Assembly: GCF_003987495.1 (NCBI RefSeq)
Contig: NZ_NGJU01000019.1
Span: forward strand, 1 to 64,000
Origin: Vagococcus salmoninarum
GTDB lineage: Bacteria > Bacillota > Bacilli > Lactobacillales > Vagococcaceae
Direction of reading: 5' to 3'
DNA length: 64,000 bases
Shown here: piece after piece, positions 26,665 through 38,291 of the stretch
Numbering within the stretch: position 1 is the stretch's first letter
Layout of the letters: every line of letters begins with the position of its first letter
Made by a program: the position numbers and the translations under genes
The notes under the pieces: model-generated
Databases searched by the model: none
What the model saw: the letters and a program-made list of their open reading frames with translations, nothing else
What the model was told of the DNA's origin: nothing

Positions 26665-28013
26665 GTCGATAATGATGAAAATTTATTGTATTCCTTAATA
26701 AAGAGTAATTCCACGGTTCCCCGAGCACCACTCCGGTTTTTTTCAATAATAACTTCAATGATATTATTGTCTTCTTGCTCTTCACTTGGTTCTGCCCCTT
26801 CTTCATCGCGATAATAATCATCACGGTATAAAAAGGCAACAATATCAGCATCTTGCTCGATCGACCCAGACTCACGAATATCACTAAGGACTGGACGTTT
26901 GTCTTGTCGTTGTTCCACACCACGAGAAAGTTGAGATAAAGCAATCACTGGGACTTTTAATTCCTTGGCTAATTTTTTCAATTGACGTGAAATTTCAGAA
27001 ACTTCTTGTTGACGGTTCTCACGACCAGTTCCTTCAATTAGTTGTAAGTAATCAATTAAAATCAATCCTAGATTGCCTTTTTCCTGAGCGAGCTTACGAC
27101 ACTTTGCGCGAATTTCAGAGATTTTAATCCCTGGAGTATCATCAATATAAATATGGGCTTTAGATAAACTTCCCATAGCCATAATTAAGTTTTGCCACTC
27201 TTCTTCATTCAACTGACCAGTTCTTAAATGACTGGCATCGATTGTCCCTTCAGCACATAACATCCGGTTGACTAAAGAAGAGGCTCCCATTTCCAAACTA
27301 AAGATTGCTACAGCTTTATCTGTTTTAGTTCCGACATTTTGAGCGATGTTTAAGGCAAAAGCTGTCTTCCCTACGGCAGGACGAGCAGCTAAGATAATTA
27401 GCTCTTCCGGTTGTAAACCAGCAGTCATTTTATCTAAAGCATGATAGCCTGTTGGCAAACCAGTGATCTCTTCTTCTTGTTGGGACAAACGGTCGATTTC
27501 AGCAAAGGTCGTATTCAAGACTTCCGAGATTGATAAGAAGCCACTGCGGTTACGTTTTTCTGAAACTTCTAGAATTTTCCGTTCGGCTTCATCTAGAATC
27601 GTTTCAACTGCGTCTCCTTGTTCAAAACCTTGACTAACAATATCTGTGGCGGTTTGAATCAAGTTTCGTAATAAGGACTTTTGCTCAACGATTTTTGCGT
27701 AGTGAACAATATTCGCTGCTGTTGGGACTGTTAAGGCTAACTCTGATAAATAAGTCAGTCCACCGATATCTTCTACTAAGTTAGCATTTTCTAATTGATC
27801 TTTGACTGTGATAACATCAATTGCTTCATTACGATCGTTTAAGGAAATCATTGTTTCAAAAATAAGCTGATGACTGCGACGATAAAAATCTTTAGTCTCA
27901 ACGTATTCCATTGCTTCGATAATGGACTCCGCATCTAAAAAGATAGAGCCTAATACAGCTTGTTCAGCTTCGATGTTTTGTGGTGGTACTCTATCTTGCA
28001 TTACTTCACTCAT
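26649..28013 (-). CDS. dnaB: Replicative DNA helicase DnaB
   Basis: The hexameric replicative helicase (called DnaC in Bacillus), 454 residues. The N-terminal collar domain (about 10-110) starts PPQNIEAEQAVLGSIFLD. The RecA-like motor has LIILAARPAVGKTAFALN (Walker A) near residue 207, IFSLEMGASSLVNRML, Walker B LGLILIDYLQLI near residue 307, and the late SGSIEQDADIVAFLYRD segment. The start has a GGAGAG site. It is separated from rplI by a terminator but lies in the conserved rplI-dnaB-purA order. The C terminus is a little extended and overlaps its own terminator. Confidence 0.97.
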   Translation of the reverse strand: MSEVMQDRVPPQNIEAEQAVLGSIFLDAESIIEAMEYVETKDFYRRSHQLIFETMISLNDRNEAIDVITVKDQLENANLVEDIGGLTYLSELALTVPTAANIVHYAKIVEQKSLLRNLIQTATDIVSQGFEQGDAVETILDEAERKILEVSEKRNRSGFLSISEVLNTTFAEIDRLSQQEEEITGLPTGYHALDKMTAGLQPEELIILAARPAVGKTAFALNIAQNVGTKTDKAVAIFSLEMGASSLVNRMLCAEGTIDASHLRTGQLNEEEWQNLIMAMGSLSKAHIYIDDTPGIKISEIRAKCRKLAQEKGNLGLILIDYLQLIEGTGRENRQQEVSEISRQLKKLAKELKVPVIALSQLSRGVEQRQDKRPVLSDIRESGSIEQDADIVAFLYRDDYYRDEEGAEPSEEQEDNNIIEVIIEKNRSGARGTVELLFIKEYNKFSSLSTRTDF

Positions 28014-28057
28014 TCACTGTCTCTCCTATTTCAACATTAGACTCACTTAAATACGTA

Positions 28058-28088
28058 AAACAAAAAGGAAGTTACCTTCCTTTTGTTT
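28058..28088 (-). terminator. rplI terminator
   Basis: AAACAAAA-GGAAG pairs with CTTCCTTTTTGTTT around TTAC, and T residues follow on the minus strand. It lies at the rplI stop codon and before dnaB. Confidence 0.75.
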
Positions 28089-28539
28089 ACTCTGCTACAA
28101 CATGAACTCTTAAAGTTGCAACGACTTCTTGGTGTAATTTTAACGGGACACTCGTATAGCCTAAACTTCTAATTGGCTCTGGTAAATCTAATTTACGTTT
28201 ATCAATTTTCAAGTCGTGTTGTTTTTTCAAAGCGTCTGCTACTTGTTTTGACGGAATTGAACCGAATAACCGGCCATCTTCTCCTGCTTTCGCTTTAACA
28301 ATCACTTCGAAACCTTCTGTTTCTAATTTAGTTTTTAAGACTTCTGCTTCCGCCTTAATTTCTGCGTCTAACCGGTCTTTAGCTTTCTTTTGGGCTTTTA
28401 ATTCACTGACGCTACTAGTTGTTGCTTCTTTAGCATAGCCATTCTTAATTAGGAAGTTTTGAGCGTAACCTGATGCTACTTCTTTAACGTCCCCTTTTTT
28501 TCCTTGGCCTTTTAAATATTTAGTAAAAATTACTTTCAT
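28087..28539 (-). CDS. rplI: 50S ribosomal protein L9
   Basis: L9 of the large ribosomal subunit, 150 residues. The N-terminal rRNA-binding domain begins [32 protein letters not shown] long charged helix (about 40-80) links it to the C-terminal domain, which has [20 protein letters not shown] near residue 92. The AGGAG site is suitably spaced. A minus-strand extended -10 (TGGTAGAAT, -10 at 28611-28616) may be its own promoter, consistent with a terminator after rpsR. Confidence 0.97.
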   Translation of the reverse strand: MKVIFTKYLKGQGKKGDVKEVASGYAQNFLIKNGYAKEATTSSVSELKAQKKAKDRLDAEIKAEAEVLKTKLETEGFEVIVKAKAGEDGRLFGSIPSKQVADALKKQHDLKIDKRKLDLPEPIRSLGYTSVPLKLHQEVVATLRVHVVAE

Positions 28540-28692
28540 AGTTAAAATCTCCTCTTCAATATATTCTCTCTTACTGATACATTCAGAGTGTCAATTCTGA
28601 TTACTCTTCTATTCTACCACAATTAACCCCTGGCATAAATAAGAAACCTCTATCTCTCAGAAGTTATTATAGTAGTTAGTAACGATTCAAAA

Positions 28693-28708
28693 TGTTTCAC
28701 GTGAAACA
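28693..28708. other. parS centromere site
   Basis: TGTTTCACGTGAAACA is a perfect 16-base palindrome matching the ParB (Spo0J) site consensus TGTTNCACGTGAAACA. It lies about 11 kb left of oriC, in a gene-free gap. Confidence 0.93.
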
Positions 28709-29332
28709 TTTAAAAACTAGCTAATTAGTTCGCTTAATCTTTAATAACAGACTATTTTTTTCTTACAAAGGGATTTTAACACATGGAAATTGATTGGTTA
28801 ACTGTCTGATTCCTTTTTTAATTGACCGATTTCCCTTTATTAACGACTGTCTGAAAATCATCTTGAAACTTCTGGAACTTGAAGATAATTTGATTGTCTC
28901 AGCTGCTCTTCTTTTAAGAATAAACTTTAGTTCCAAAAAGTAGCATCATCCTCTGTCTGGACTTTATGATTCTTGATCGCTATTTAATCCATTACCCCTT
29001 AAACTAATTCTCATTACTTTCTACAAAGAGGATACTTATGCTTAACCTTTATTTCATTATAAAGACTGACCCGATTATCTTATCTTTTTTTACTTCTTTG
29101 ACTTTATGTCTAAATCAATTCACTAGGGAAGTCATTAATGTTTGATACCTCTGAATACCAGCATCTGCGTTTCATACTTTTAATCCATTAAAAACAGAAG
29201 ACTTCTCTGATCCGTGGTTAGCTAAAAGTAATTTGAACAACTGCCATCAAATCTTACCTTAACCCTTCGACCTGGGATCCCTTTTTAAGATTAGCTAACT
29301 TTTAACTGCATGCCATTATTTGACTATAGAAA

Positions 29333-29362
29333 AAGACAATGCTAAGTGATTAGCATTGTCTT
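29333..29362 (-). terminator. rpsR terminator
   Basis: AAGACAATGCTAA pairs perfectly with TTAGCATTGTCTT around a four-base loop and is followed by TTT on the minus strand. It ends the rpsF-ssb-rpsR transcript. Confidence 0.88.
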
Positions 29363-29371
29363 GATTAATTA

Positions 29372-29614
29372 CTATTGTTCTTCGCCTACGAATGGAAGTA
29401 ATCCCATAATACGCGCGCGTTTGATTGCTACTGTTAAAGTACGTTGGTGTTTAGCACAAGTACCAGTTACACGACGTGGTAAAATTTTACCTCTTTCAGA
29501 GATAAATCTGCTTTTAAGCAGTTCAACGTCTTTATAGTCAACGTGGTCTACATGGTTAGCGCAGAAATAACAAACCTTACGTCTTCTTTTTCCGCCTCTT
29601 CTTTGTTGAGCCAT
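29372..29614 (-). CDS. rpsR: 30S ribosomal protein S18, cysteine-containing (zinc-type) form
   Basis: S18 of the small subunit, 80 residues, third gene of the rpsF-ssb-rpsR operon. The conserved core is [16 protein letters not shown] and [12 protein letters not shown]. Unlike the S18 sequences I recall from Enterococcus, Streptococcus and Bacillus, it has CYFC near residue 14 and TCAKH near residue 55, giving three Cys and a His that can form a zinc site, the so-called C+ form. It also has LLKSRF, one residue more than the common LLKRF. The second of two adjacent ATG codons (29614) is chosen from family length and ribosome-site spacing. Confidence 0.95.
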   Translation of the reverse strand: MAQQRRGGKRRRKVCYFCANHVDHVDYKDVELLKSRFISERGKILPRRVTGTCAKHQRTLTVAIKRARIMGLLPFVGEEQ

Positions 29615-29635
29615 CATTTTCCCTCCTGTTCGATT

Positions 29636-30163
29636 TTAGAATGGTAAATCATCATCAGATATGTCAATTTGGGAAGCCGAACCAAAAGGATCAGCGTCTC
29701 TTCCAAAACTTGGCATATCATTCTTCGGGGTTGATGAAGATTGGTTAAATGATTGATTGCTTTGTTGACTTGGTTGATAAGCACCTTGACTAGGTTGGTT
29801 ATCATCACCAAAGCTCGGCTCTTGTTTTCTTTGTTCGTTGGCATTTTTAGATTCTAACATTTGGAAGTTATCACATACGACTTCGGTTACATAAACTCTT
29901 TGTCCTTGTTGGTTTTCATAGTTACGAGTTTGAATTCGTCCTACAACACCTATCAGGGAACCTTTACGAGTGTAGTTGGCTAAAGTTTCTGCTGGTTTTC
30001 TCCAAATTACACAGTTAATAAAATCTGCTTCTCTATCGCCACTTTGGTTTGTAAAGCTTCTGTTTACAGCCAAAGTGAAAGTAGCAACGGCAGATCCACT
30101 AGATGTGTAACGTAAGTCCGGATCTTTTGTCAAACGACCGACAAGTACAACATTGTTAATCAA
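29636..30163 (-). CDS. ssb: Single-stranded DNA-binding protein
   Basis: SSB coats single-stranded DNA at forks. It has 175 residues: an OB fold (about 1-108) starting [20 protein letters not shown], a Gln/Asn/Ser-rich flexible tail, and the acidic tip DISDDDLPF that recruits partner proteins. The start codon is a TTG at 30163, supported by the invariant N-terminal sequence and a GGGG/GGAG site upstream. The perfect parS site between rpsF and ssb lies in its leader. It is co-transcribed with the S6 and S18 genes. Confidence 0.97.
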   Translation of the reverse strand: MINNVVLVGRLTKDPDLRYTSSGSAVATFTLAVNRSFTNQSGDREADFINCVIWRKPAETLANYTRKGSLIGVVGRIQTRNYENQQGQRVYVTEVVCDNFQMLESKNANEQRKQEPSFGDDNQPSQGAYQPSQQSNQSFNQSSSTPKNDMPSFGRDADPFGSASQIDISDDDLPF

Positions 30164-30186
30164 ATCTCCATCCCCTTTCTCATTAA

Positions 30187-30202
30187 TGTTTCACGTGAAA
30201 CA
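30187..30202. other. parS centromere site between rpsF and ssb
   Basis: This is a second perfect TGTTTCACGTGAAACA, in the 41-base gap between rpsF and ssb. It lies 1.5 kb from the first site. Being inside an operon, it would be transcribed as a hairpin-forming sequence. Confidence 0.93.
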
Positions 30203-30204
30203 TT

Positions 30205-30504
30205 TTAAACTTCTTCTTTGATGATCATATGACGAATAATATCGTCACTGATTTTAGCTAAACGATCGAATTCATTGATGCCGTCAGCATTTTCTGAAGA
30301 AACTTTAACGATGTGGTAGATACCTTCACGGTAATCTTTAATTTCGTACGCTAAGCGACGTTTTTCCCACATTTTTGATTCTAAAACTTCAGCACCGTTG
30401 TCTTTTAAAATTGCATCAAAACGATCAACTAATACAGTTTTAGCTTCTTCATCAATGTTCGGACGAATGATATACATAACTTCGTATTTCGTTACTTGAC
30501 TCAT
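30205..30504 (-). CDS. rpsF: 30S ribosomal protein S6
   Basis: S6 of the small subunit, 99 residues, binding partner of S18. Its beginning [16 protein letters not shown], the central [29 protein letters not shown] and the [10 protein letters not shown] ending are typical. It is first in the rpsF-ssb-rpsR operon with an AGGAGGTG site. In other bacteria S6-S18 represses its own mRNA through a leader hairpin, and a hairpin is present here. Confidence 0.97.
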   Translation of the reverse strand: MSQVTKYEVMYIIRPNIDEEAKTVLVDRFDAILKDNGAEVLESKMWEKRRLAYEIKDYREGIYHIVKVSSENADGINEFDRLAKISDDIIRHMIIKEEV

Positions 30505-30618
30505 TGATATTTCACCTCCTTATGGACTTTGGCTCTACCGAAATAGAGCAAGGAAAGTTAATCTACTAATAGATTACTCACATCTTAATAGTATACTACT
30601 CTGACTGATAAATTGCAA
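30505..30618 (-). promoter_or_regulatory. rpsF promoter and leader hairpin
   Basis: On the minus strand TTGCAA (30613-30618) and TATACT (30590-30595) are spaced by 17 bases. Downstream in the leader, GCTCTA pairs with TAGAGC around TTTCGG (about 30534-30551). An S6:S18 autoregulatory leader is expected at this position, but I do not see its conserved CCG bulge in the right orientation, so the RNA identity is tentative. Confidence 0.6.
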
Positions 30619-30654
30619 GTTATTTCAGTATCCCTTTGAAGATTAGCCAAAAGA

Positions 30655-30683
30655 AAAGACTAGAGTAAATCACTCTAGTCTTT
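30655..30683 (-). terminator. gyrA terminator
   Basis: AAAGACTAGAGT pairs perfectly with ACTCTAGTCTTT around a five-base loop, followed on the minus strand by TCTTTT. It directly follows the gyrA stop codon. Confidence 0.88.
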
Positions 30684-30689
30684 AATCGT

Positions 30690-33203
30690 TTATTCTTCTG
30701 AAGCTTCCGTTGGTGTGTCAGTTGCTGGTAAGTCCGTTGTTGGTATTTCTGTTCCTTCAACGTCCTCAACATCTTCTGGCTCAACTTTAGCCATTGTCGA
30801 AACATTGGCATCTTCTTCTAAACGAATTAATCTGACACCTTGGGTCGCCCGACCTGTTTGGGAAACAGTATCAACGCCAAAGCGGATAATAACACCTTTA
30901 TTTGTAATTAATAAGATGTCTTCTTCACCTGTGACAGTCGTTAAGCCTGCTAAAGGTCCATTTTTCTCAGTAATATTAGCAGTTTTAATTCCTTTACCGC
31001 CACGGCCTTTAACTGGATACTCAGACCAATTTGTCCGTTTACCATAGCCATTTTCAGTAATAATTAAAACTTCTTTGCCTTCATCGAGAATGTCCATGCC
31101 AACAACATAGTCATCATCTCTCAGACGGACACCACGAACCCCTGTAGCTGTTCTACCCATATCTCTAACATCATTCTCGTCAAAGGTCACAGAATAGCCT
31201 AAATGAGTCCCTATGATGATATTCTTCGTACCATCAGTGACTGAGACATTAATTAACTCATCGTCTTCACGTAAACCAATCGCAATTAAGCCATTGCTGC
31301 GAATATTTGCGAATGCCATTACAGAAGTTCGTTTGACAATTCCTTTTCTCGTTGTAAAGAATAAGTATTCCCCTTCTTCAGCTTTACCATCGATGCTAAT
31401 AATTGCTTCGATTTTTTCTGAAGAATCGATACCTAACAAGTTAATGATTGGAATTCCTTTAGCTGTTCGGCCGTATTCTGGAATTTCATAACCTTTTGCT
31501 TGGTAAACTTTCCCATTATTCGTAAAGAATAGTAGGTTATCGTGGGTTGAACATGACACAAGATTTTCAACAAAATCATCGTCGTGCATTCCCATGCCTT
31601 GAACCCCACGGCCACCACGTTTTTGCGTTCTAAATTCAGAATTAGCTAAACGTTTAATATAACCGTTATGAGTTAAAGTAATCACGATTTCTTCTTCTTC
31701 GATTAAGTCTTCGTCTTCTAAACTTAAAACTTCACCAACTAATAATTCAGTTCTCCGTGGGTCATCGTATTTCGCCTTAACTTCTTGGAGTTCTGTTTTA
31801 ATAATTTCTAGAATTCGTTCATGATTAGCCAGAATATCAGTTAAATCAGCGATTAAGGCTAATAGTTCTTGGTATTCTTTCTCAATCTTGTCACGTTCTA
31901 AGCCAGTTAAACGGCGTAAACGCATGTCTAAAATCGCTTGAGCTTGCCGATCTGACAAATCAAAAGTCTCGATTAAAGCAGCTTTAGCCACATCATCTGA
32001 AGCCGATGAGCGAATCACTTTGATGATTTCATCAATATGATCTAACGCAATCCGTAACCCTTCTAAAATATGGGCACGGGCTTCCGCTTTTTTCTTATCA
32101 AATTCTGTTCGACGACGAATGACTTCTTCTTGGTGCGTAATGTAGTGACTTAAAATTGATTTTAAACCAAGAATTTTCGGTTCGCCATCAACAATCGCTA
32201 ACATATTGAAACCAAATGAGCTTTGGAGAGCGGTCATTTTATATAAATTATTCAAAATAACTGAGGCACTAACGTCACGACGGACTTCAATCACAATTCG
32301 CATGCCTTCACGAGAAGACTCATCACGGAGATCAGTCATCCCTTCAATTCGTTTTTCACGACTTAAATCAGCAATTTTTTCAATTAGTTTGGCTTTATTA
32401 ACCATATAAGGTAACTCCGTCACAATAATTCGTTCTTTGCCGTTTTTCATCTCTTCGATGTCAACTTTTGAACGAACCATGATTGACCCACGGCCAGATT
32501 CGTAAGCTTTACGAATTCCTGATTTACCCATCACTAAACCGCCAGTTGGGAAATCGGGACCAGGTAAGACTTCCATTAATTCCATCGTTGTGGCATCTGG
32601 ATTATCCATTAACAGGGTCGTCGCATCAATTACTTCACCTAAATTATGAGGTGGAATATTCGTTGCCATTCCCACGGCAATCCCTGTAGTTCCATTAACT
32701 AATAAGTTGGGAAAACGAGCTGGTAAAACCAGTGGTTCCCGCTCCGTTTCATCGTAGTTGTTACCGAAATCAACGGTATCTTTATTAATATCACGTAACA
32801 TCTCTAAAGCAATTTTACTCATTCGCGCTTCGGTGTAACGCATGGCAGCGGCACCGTCACCATCGACGGAACCAAAGTTACCATGACCATCAACTAACAT
32901 TTGGCGGAAGCTAAAAGGCTGAGCCATCCGGACCATTGATTCATAAATCGCACTGTCACCATGAGGGTGATACTTACCCATCACGTCTCCGACGATCCGG
33001 GCTGATTTTTTATGAGCTTTATCTGGTGTGACACCAAGATCATTCATACCGTACAAAATTCTCCGGTGAACAGGTTTTAACCCATCACGAACGTCAGGTA
33101 AGGCACGAGAAACAATAACACTCATTGCGTAATCTAAAAATGAGTCTTCCATTTCATTCGTTAAATTGACGTCCTTCACATTTTTTCTTACTTCATCTGT
33201 CAT
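30690..33203 (-). CDS. gyrA: DNA gyrase subunit A
   Basis: The breakage-reunion subunit of gyrase, 837 residues. The active-site tyrosine lies in [12 protein letters not shown] near residue 123, and the quinolone-determining region reads [22 protein letters not shown] near residues 80-100, with the wild-type Ser and Glu. The C-terminal beta-pinwheel has GYIKRL, GIVKRT and GYGKRT repeats and the gyrase box region near QKRGGRG. It ends in a Thr/Glu/Pro-rich acidic tail of about 35 residues. It lies 92 bases downstream of gyrB in the same direction. Confidence 0.98.
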   Translation of the reverse strand: MTDEVRKNVKDVNLTNEMEDSFLDYAMSVIVSRALPDVRDGLKPVHRRILYGMNDLGVTPDKAHKKSARIVGDVMGKYHPHGDSAIYESMVRMAQPFSFRQMLVDGHGNFGSVDGDGAAAMRYTEARMSKIALEMLRDINKDTVDFGNNYDETEREPLVLPARFPNLLVNGTTGIAVGMATNIPPHNLGEVIDATTLLMDNPDATTMELMEVLPGPDFPTGGLVMGKSGIRKAYESGRGSIMVRSKVDIEEMKNGKERIIVTELPYMVNKAKLIEKIADLSREKRIEGMTDLRDESSREGMRIVIEVRRDVSASVILNNLYKMTALQSSFGFNMLAIVDGEPKILGLKSILSHYITHQEEVIRRRTEFDKKKAEARAHILEGLRIALDHIDEIIKVIRSSASDDVAKAALIETFDLSDRQAQAILDMRLRRLTGLERDKIEKEYQELLALIADLTDILANHERILEIIKTELQEVKAKYDDPRRTELLVGEVLSLEDEDLIEEEEIVITLTHNGYIKRLANSEFRTQKRGGRGVQGMGMHDDDFVENLVSCSTHDNLLFFTNNGKVYQAKGYEIPEYGRTAKGIPIINLLGIDSSEKIEAIISIDGKAEEGEYLFFTTRKGIVKRTSVMAFANIRSNGLIAIGLREDDELINVSVTDGTKNIIIGTHLGYSVTFDENDVRDMGRTATGVRGVRLRDDDYVVGMDILDEGKEVLIITENGYGKRTNWSEYPVKGRGGKGIKTANITEKNGPLAGLTTVTGEEDILLITNKGVIIRFGVDTVSQTGRATQGVRLIRLEEDANVSTMAKVEPEDVEDVEGTEIPTTDLPATDTPTEASEE

Positions 33204-33295
33204 GAAAGTTCTCCTTCTGCTTATCTACTAACTTTATTTGCGATAATTTGCTGAAGCAAGCTTAATTTCAGCTACTGCTACTTACAGCTTAATGA

Positions 33296-35254
<1,959 letters not shown>

Positions 35255-35269
35255 TCACTCTCCCTTATG

Positions 35270-35511
35270 GTCGATGTCCCTAATCTCTACGCATTGAAAA
35301 ATGCTAGAATTACGGCTCTCCTCTTAGTTAGTCGATGTCCTTAATCTCTACGCATTGGAAAATGCTAGAATTACGGCTCTCCTCTTATAGTCGATGTCCC
35401 TAATCTCTACGCATTGGAAATGCTAGAATTACGGCTCTCCCTTTTCACTTCGTAAGTTGATGTCCTTAATTTCTACCCATTAGAAATGCTAGAATTACGG
35501 CTCTTTTTTTT
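35270..35511. repeat. Four tandem ~56-base repeats between gyrB and recF
   Basis: Copies lie at 35270-35325, 35331-35386, 35390-35445 and 35456-35511, with 3-10 bases between them. The plus-strand core begins GTCGATGTCC and ends AATTACGGCTCT. The first three copies are nearly identical and the fourth, which contains the recF stop codon, is more diverged. On the minus (transcribed) strand each copy can form a small hairpin, TCTAGCATT with AATGCGTAGA around a 3-4-base loop. Each copy also contains a four-codon frame (ATG-XGT-AGA-XAT-stop). Copying of the recF end is the simplest origin. Confidence 0.92.
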
Positions 35512-36673
35512 CAGTTTGAGGGTCAGCGTTGCTAACATTAAAGATATTAGCATCTTCCCTTTGGCGCTCAACTTGGCCATTAGTCACAATAAAGACATCA
35601 GGTTGACTCATCAAACGATTTGATAAGTGTTTCAATGTTGTTGTTGTGACGAAGGTTTGGACTTTTCCTTCAATCGTTTTTAATAAATGAATCTGGCGTT
35701 CGTCATCCAGTTCACTCATCACGTCATCTAATAAAAGAATTGGGTATTCACCGATTTCTTCTTTAATTAACTCAATTTCCGCTAGCTTTAAACTTAAAGC
35801 TGCCGTTCGTTGTTGGCCTTGTGAACCATATGTTTGGACATTTTGATCGTCAATATAGAAGAATAAGTCATCTCGGTGAGGGCCAATTGCTGTATTTTGT
35901 TTAAAAATTTCTTGTTTTTGTTTCTGTTTTAACTCCGTCATAAAGGTTTTTAGAATCGTTTCACGATCATCCTTACTTGTTATCGTCATACTTGGTTGAT
36001 AATCAATTCGTAAGGTTTCTCGTTGGTCAGTAATCCCCCGATGAATGTCTTGGGACCATTTTTCTAATTTACCGATAAAACGGTAACGTAAATATAAAAC
36101 ATGACTGCCTGCTTCGGCTAATTGTTCCGATAGAATATCAAGATACGTTTCATCAAGAGTTTTTTTTTCATTCAGTTGTTTTAAATATTTATTTCGTTGT
36201 TTTAAGACTTTTTGATAAGTTGTTAAGTGATATAAGTACAAAGGATCGATTTGCCCTAGTTCCATATCAATAAAACGTCGTCTAATTTGCGGTGCTCCTT
36301 TGATCAAATACAAATCTTCTGGCGCAAATAATACCACGTTTAATTCACCAATATAGTCACTTAATTTCTTTTGTTCAATATGATTAAGCTTCGTTTTTTT
36401 CCCTTTAGTCGAAATCGCCATCTCAAGTTGTAACTGATGGTTTTTTTTCTCAATGTTGCCAACGATCCGAGCATAATCAGCTCCCCAACCAATGAATTCC
36501 TTCTCATTGTTCGTTCGGTGACTACGAGTCATGGCTAAAACATAAATACTTTCTAATAAATTCGTTTTCCCTTGGGCATTTTCCCCTAAAAAAATAGTTA
36601 AAGCCTTGGGAAATTCAAGGCTTAAGGATTCATAATTGCGATAATGATCTAATTGAATATTAGTCAATCTCAT
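35495..36673 (-). CDS. recF: DNA replication and repair protein RecF
   Basis: RecF helps load RecA at gaps; it is an SMC-like ATPase of about 392 residues. It begins MRLTNIQLDHYRNYESL, with Walker A GENAQGKTNLLES near residue 30, the signature region YGSQGQQRTAALSLKLAE near residue 300 and Walker B ILLLDDVMSELDDER near 325. The ATG at 36673 overlaps the yaaA stop by a few codons and has a GGAGA site; the longer frame from 36742 adds unrelated residues. The C-terminal end, including the stop, lies in the fourth tandem repeat, and the tail may be slightly longer than usual. Confidence 0.96.
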   Translation of the reverse strand: MRLTNIQLDHYRNYESLSLEFPKALTIFLGENAQGKTNLLESIYVLAMTRSHRTNNEKEFIGWGADYARIVGNIEKKNHQLQLEMAISTKGKKTKLNHIEQKKLSDYIGELNVVLFAPEDLYLIKGAPQIRRRFIDMELGQIDPLYLYHLTTYQKVLKQRNKYLKQLNEKKTLDETYLDILSEQLAEAGSHVLYLRYRFIGKLEKWSQDIHRGITDQRETLRIDYQPSMTITSKDDRETILKTFMTELKQKQKQEIFKQNTAIGPHRDDLFFYIDDQNVQTYGSQGQQRTAALSLKLAEIELIKEEIGEYPILLLDDVMSELDDERQIHLLKTIEGKVQTFVTTTTLKHLSNRLMSQPDVFIVTNGQVERQREDANIFNVSNADPQTEKKEP

Positions 36674-36917
36674 GAGAATCTTCTCCAATGCTTGGTTCAT
36701 CCATTTTCTCCATAAAAAAAGTACCTGTATCAGGTATCTCAATCATCATGCCTGGATATAATTTGCGACCTCTGCGATTTTCAACTTCGCCGTCGACAAA
36801 AATCGTATGTTCTTGTAAGTACCATTTTGCCATGCCACCACTTGAGATGACACTGATTTCTTTTAAGAACTGACCAAGTCGAATAAATTCAGCCTTTAAT
36901 ATAAATTTTTCTTTCAT
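36660..36917 (-). CDS. yaaA: S4 domain protein YaaA
   Basis: A small RNA-binding S4 domain protein of 85 residues encoded between dnaN and recF, as in Bacillus and most Firmicutes. The S4 motif spans FIRLGQFLKEISVISSGGMAKWYLQEHTIFVDGEVENRRGRKLYPG. It probably acts with the translation machinery, but its role is not established. It overlaps recF, implying translational coupling. Confidence 0.93.
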   Translation of the reverse strand: MKEKFILKAEFIRLGQFLKEISVISSGGMAKWYLQEHTIFVDGEVENRRGRKLYPGMMIEIPDTGTFFMEKMDEPSIGEDSHEID

Positions 36918-37160
36918 TTTTTCACCTTCTTATGATGCAATTTCTACTTACTATTATACCGTTTTTTTACCTAAAAAACAAATATTCCTTAATATTTTCT
37001 CTTTTCAGCTATTTCTAGCCTTTTTAGATAGTTTTATCCTTTTTCAACAATTTAAGCTTAAACCCGCAATTTTTTAAGTTTTAGTGTCTTTGCTAACTTT
37101 TCCTTAGAAACAAAAGAAAAACCATTTAATCAAAAAGACTAAATGGTTTTTAAAGCTTTT
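36918..37160. other. Intergenic region between yaaA and dnaN
   Basis: It contains the dnaN terminator (37116-37151) and an AT-rich stretch that may hold a promoter for yaaA-recF. I see no clear -35/-10 pair and no gene. Confidence 0.35.
37116..37151 (-). terminator. dnaN terminator
   Basis: AAAAACCATTTA pairs with TAAATGGTTTTT around an 11-base loop, with T residues following on the minus strand. Confidence 0.85.
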
Positions 37161-38291
37161 TTAGTTAGTTCTCACTGGCGTAATTAATTGGATAAATGAA
37201 ATATCTGAATCAACAGGTTCTAGTGTGAAAGGTCTGATTGGTGAAATAAATTTAACGACAACATCAATGCCACCAAAGGCTTTTAAAGCATCTTTCATAT
37301 AATCTGGATTGAATGAAATTTCTAAAGGTTCACCAGTTACTTTTTGGTAAGTTAATTCTTCTTGGACATTACCAATTTCAGGTGAATTTCCGTAAATCGT
37401 TACTTCATCAGCTGTAATGGCTAATTTAACAATGTTATTACGGCCTTCATGAGACAGTAATGAGGCTCTTTCAATCGCTGATAATAAAGCTGGGACACTA
37501 AATTCGATTTCGGTATTAAAACTACTTGGAATTAAACGATTCGTATCTGGGTATTTCCCTTCTAGTAAACGAGAATAGAAATACATCGTTTTCGTTTTGA
37601 AAAGGACTTGGTTTTCCATAATACTAATTTCAACTAATTCTTCTTCATCTTTAAAAGAACGAGATAATTCAAGTAAACTTTTTCCAGGGATCACGATATC
37701 AAAATCTTCGACGGCGTTTTCCACAGGGATAACTCGTTGACTTAAACGGTGGCTATCTGTTGCAACAGCTAATAACTCACTATTACTTTGAATAAAGTGA
37801 ACTCCCGTTAAGATCGGACGACTTTCGTGCATAGAAACAGCAAAACCTGTTTCACTAATGATTTTATTTAAGACTCTGACTGGTATTTTTAATTGATTGT
37901 TTTCATCAATGATCGGAAGATGCGGATAGTTGTCTGGATCTAGTCCATTAACGACGAATTCTGCTGCTCCTGAAGTAATTGCGACTTGATTATTTTCAAG
38001 TACTTCTAATGTAAAGAGATCTTCTGGTAATTTACGAATAATTTCTCCGAAGAAACGAGATTGTAAAACAATCGCGCCAGTTTTTTCAATTAGCATCTGG
38101 GCTTTTTTATCATCTTTTGCTAAAAAGGTTTCAATTGAAATATCAGCGTTACTTCCGGTTAAAGAAAGTCCTTCATCCGTTAGGACGATTTTTACTCCAG
38201 TTAAAATTGGAATAGTTGTTTTGGATGAAATCGCTCGTTGGGCAGTTGATAATTCATTCATGAATGTGGTTCTATTTATTGTTAATTTCAT
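37161..38291 (-). CDS. dnaN: DNA polymerase III beta sliding clamp
   Basis: The ring-shaped processivity clamp, 376 residues, with three repeated clamp domains (about 1-125, 126-250, 251-376). Its start MKLTINRTTFMNELSTAQRAISSKTTIPILTGV and the closing IRPFTLEPVDSD...QLITPVRTN, which forms the peptide-binding pocket, are typical. It lies between dnaA and yaaA with DnaA boxes in the dnaA-dnaN gap. Confidence 0.98.
   Translation of the reverse strand: MKLTINRTTFMNELSTAQRAISSKTTIPILTGVKIVLTDEGLSLTGSNADISIETFLAKDDKKAQMLIEKTGAIVLQSRFFGEIIRKLPEDLFTLEVLENNQVAITSGAAEFVVNGLDPDNYPHLPIIDENNQLKIPVRVLNKIISETGFAVSMHESRPILTGVHFIQSNSELLAVATDSHRLSQRVIPVENAVEDFDIVIPGKSLLELSRSFKDEEELVEISIMENQVLFKTKTMYFYSRLLEGKYPDTNRLIPSSFNTEIEFSVPALLSAIERASLLSHEGRNNIVKLAITADEVTIYGNSPEIGNVQEELTYQKVTGEPLEISFNPDYMKDALKAFGGIDVVVKFISPIRPFTLEPVDSDISFIQLITPVRTN

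Larger units (their letters stand above)
28540..29371. other. Long gene-free gap between rplI and rpsR, with a parS site
   Basis: About 830 bases without a credible gene on either strand. It holds the rplI promoter candidate, a perfect parS site at 28693-28708 and the rpsR terminator near its other end. The middle (about 28780-29330) has many stops in all frames and no ribosome site followed by a frame of useful length. In many Lactobacillales the c-di-AMP phosphodiesterase gene gdpP lies between rpsR and rplI; nothing recognisable of it remains here. Confidence 0.5.

Noticed and set aside
26573-26944. Open frame of 123 codons on the minus strand near the dnaB end
   Set aside because: Most of it is an alternative frame of dnaB; the start and composition are not credible.
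35270-35511. CRISPR array
   Set aside because: Units are about 56 bases with only 3-10 bases between them, there are no unique spacers and no cas genes; it is a tandem duplication.
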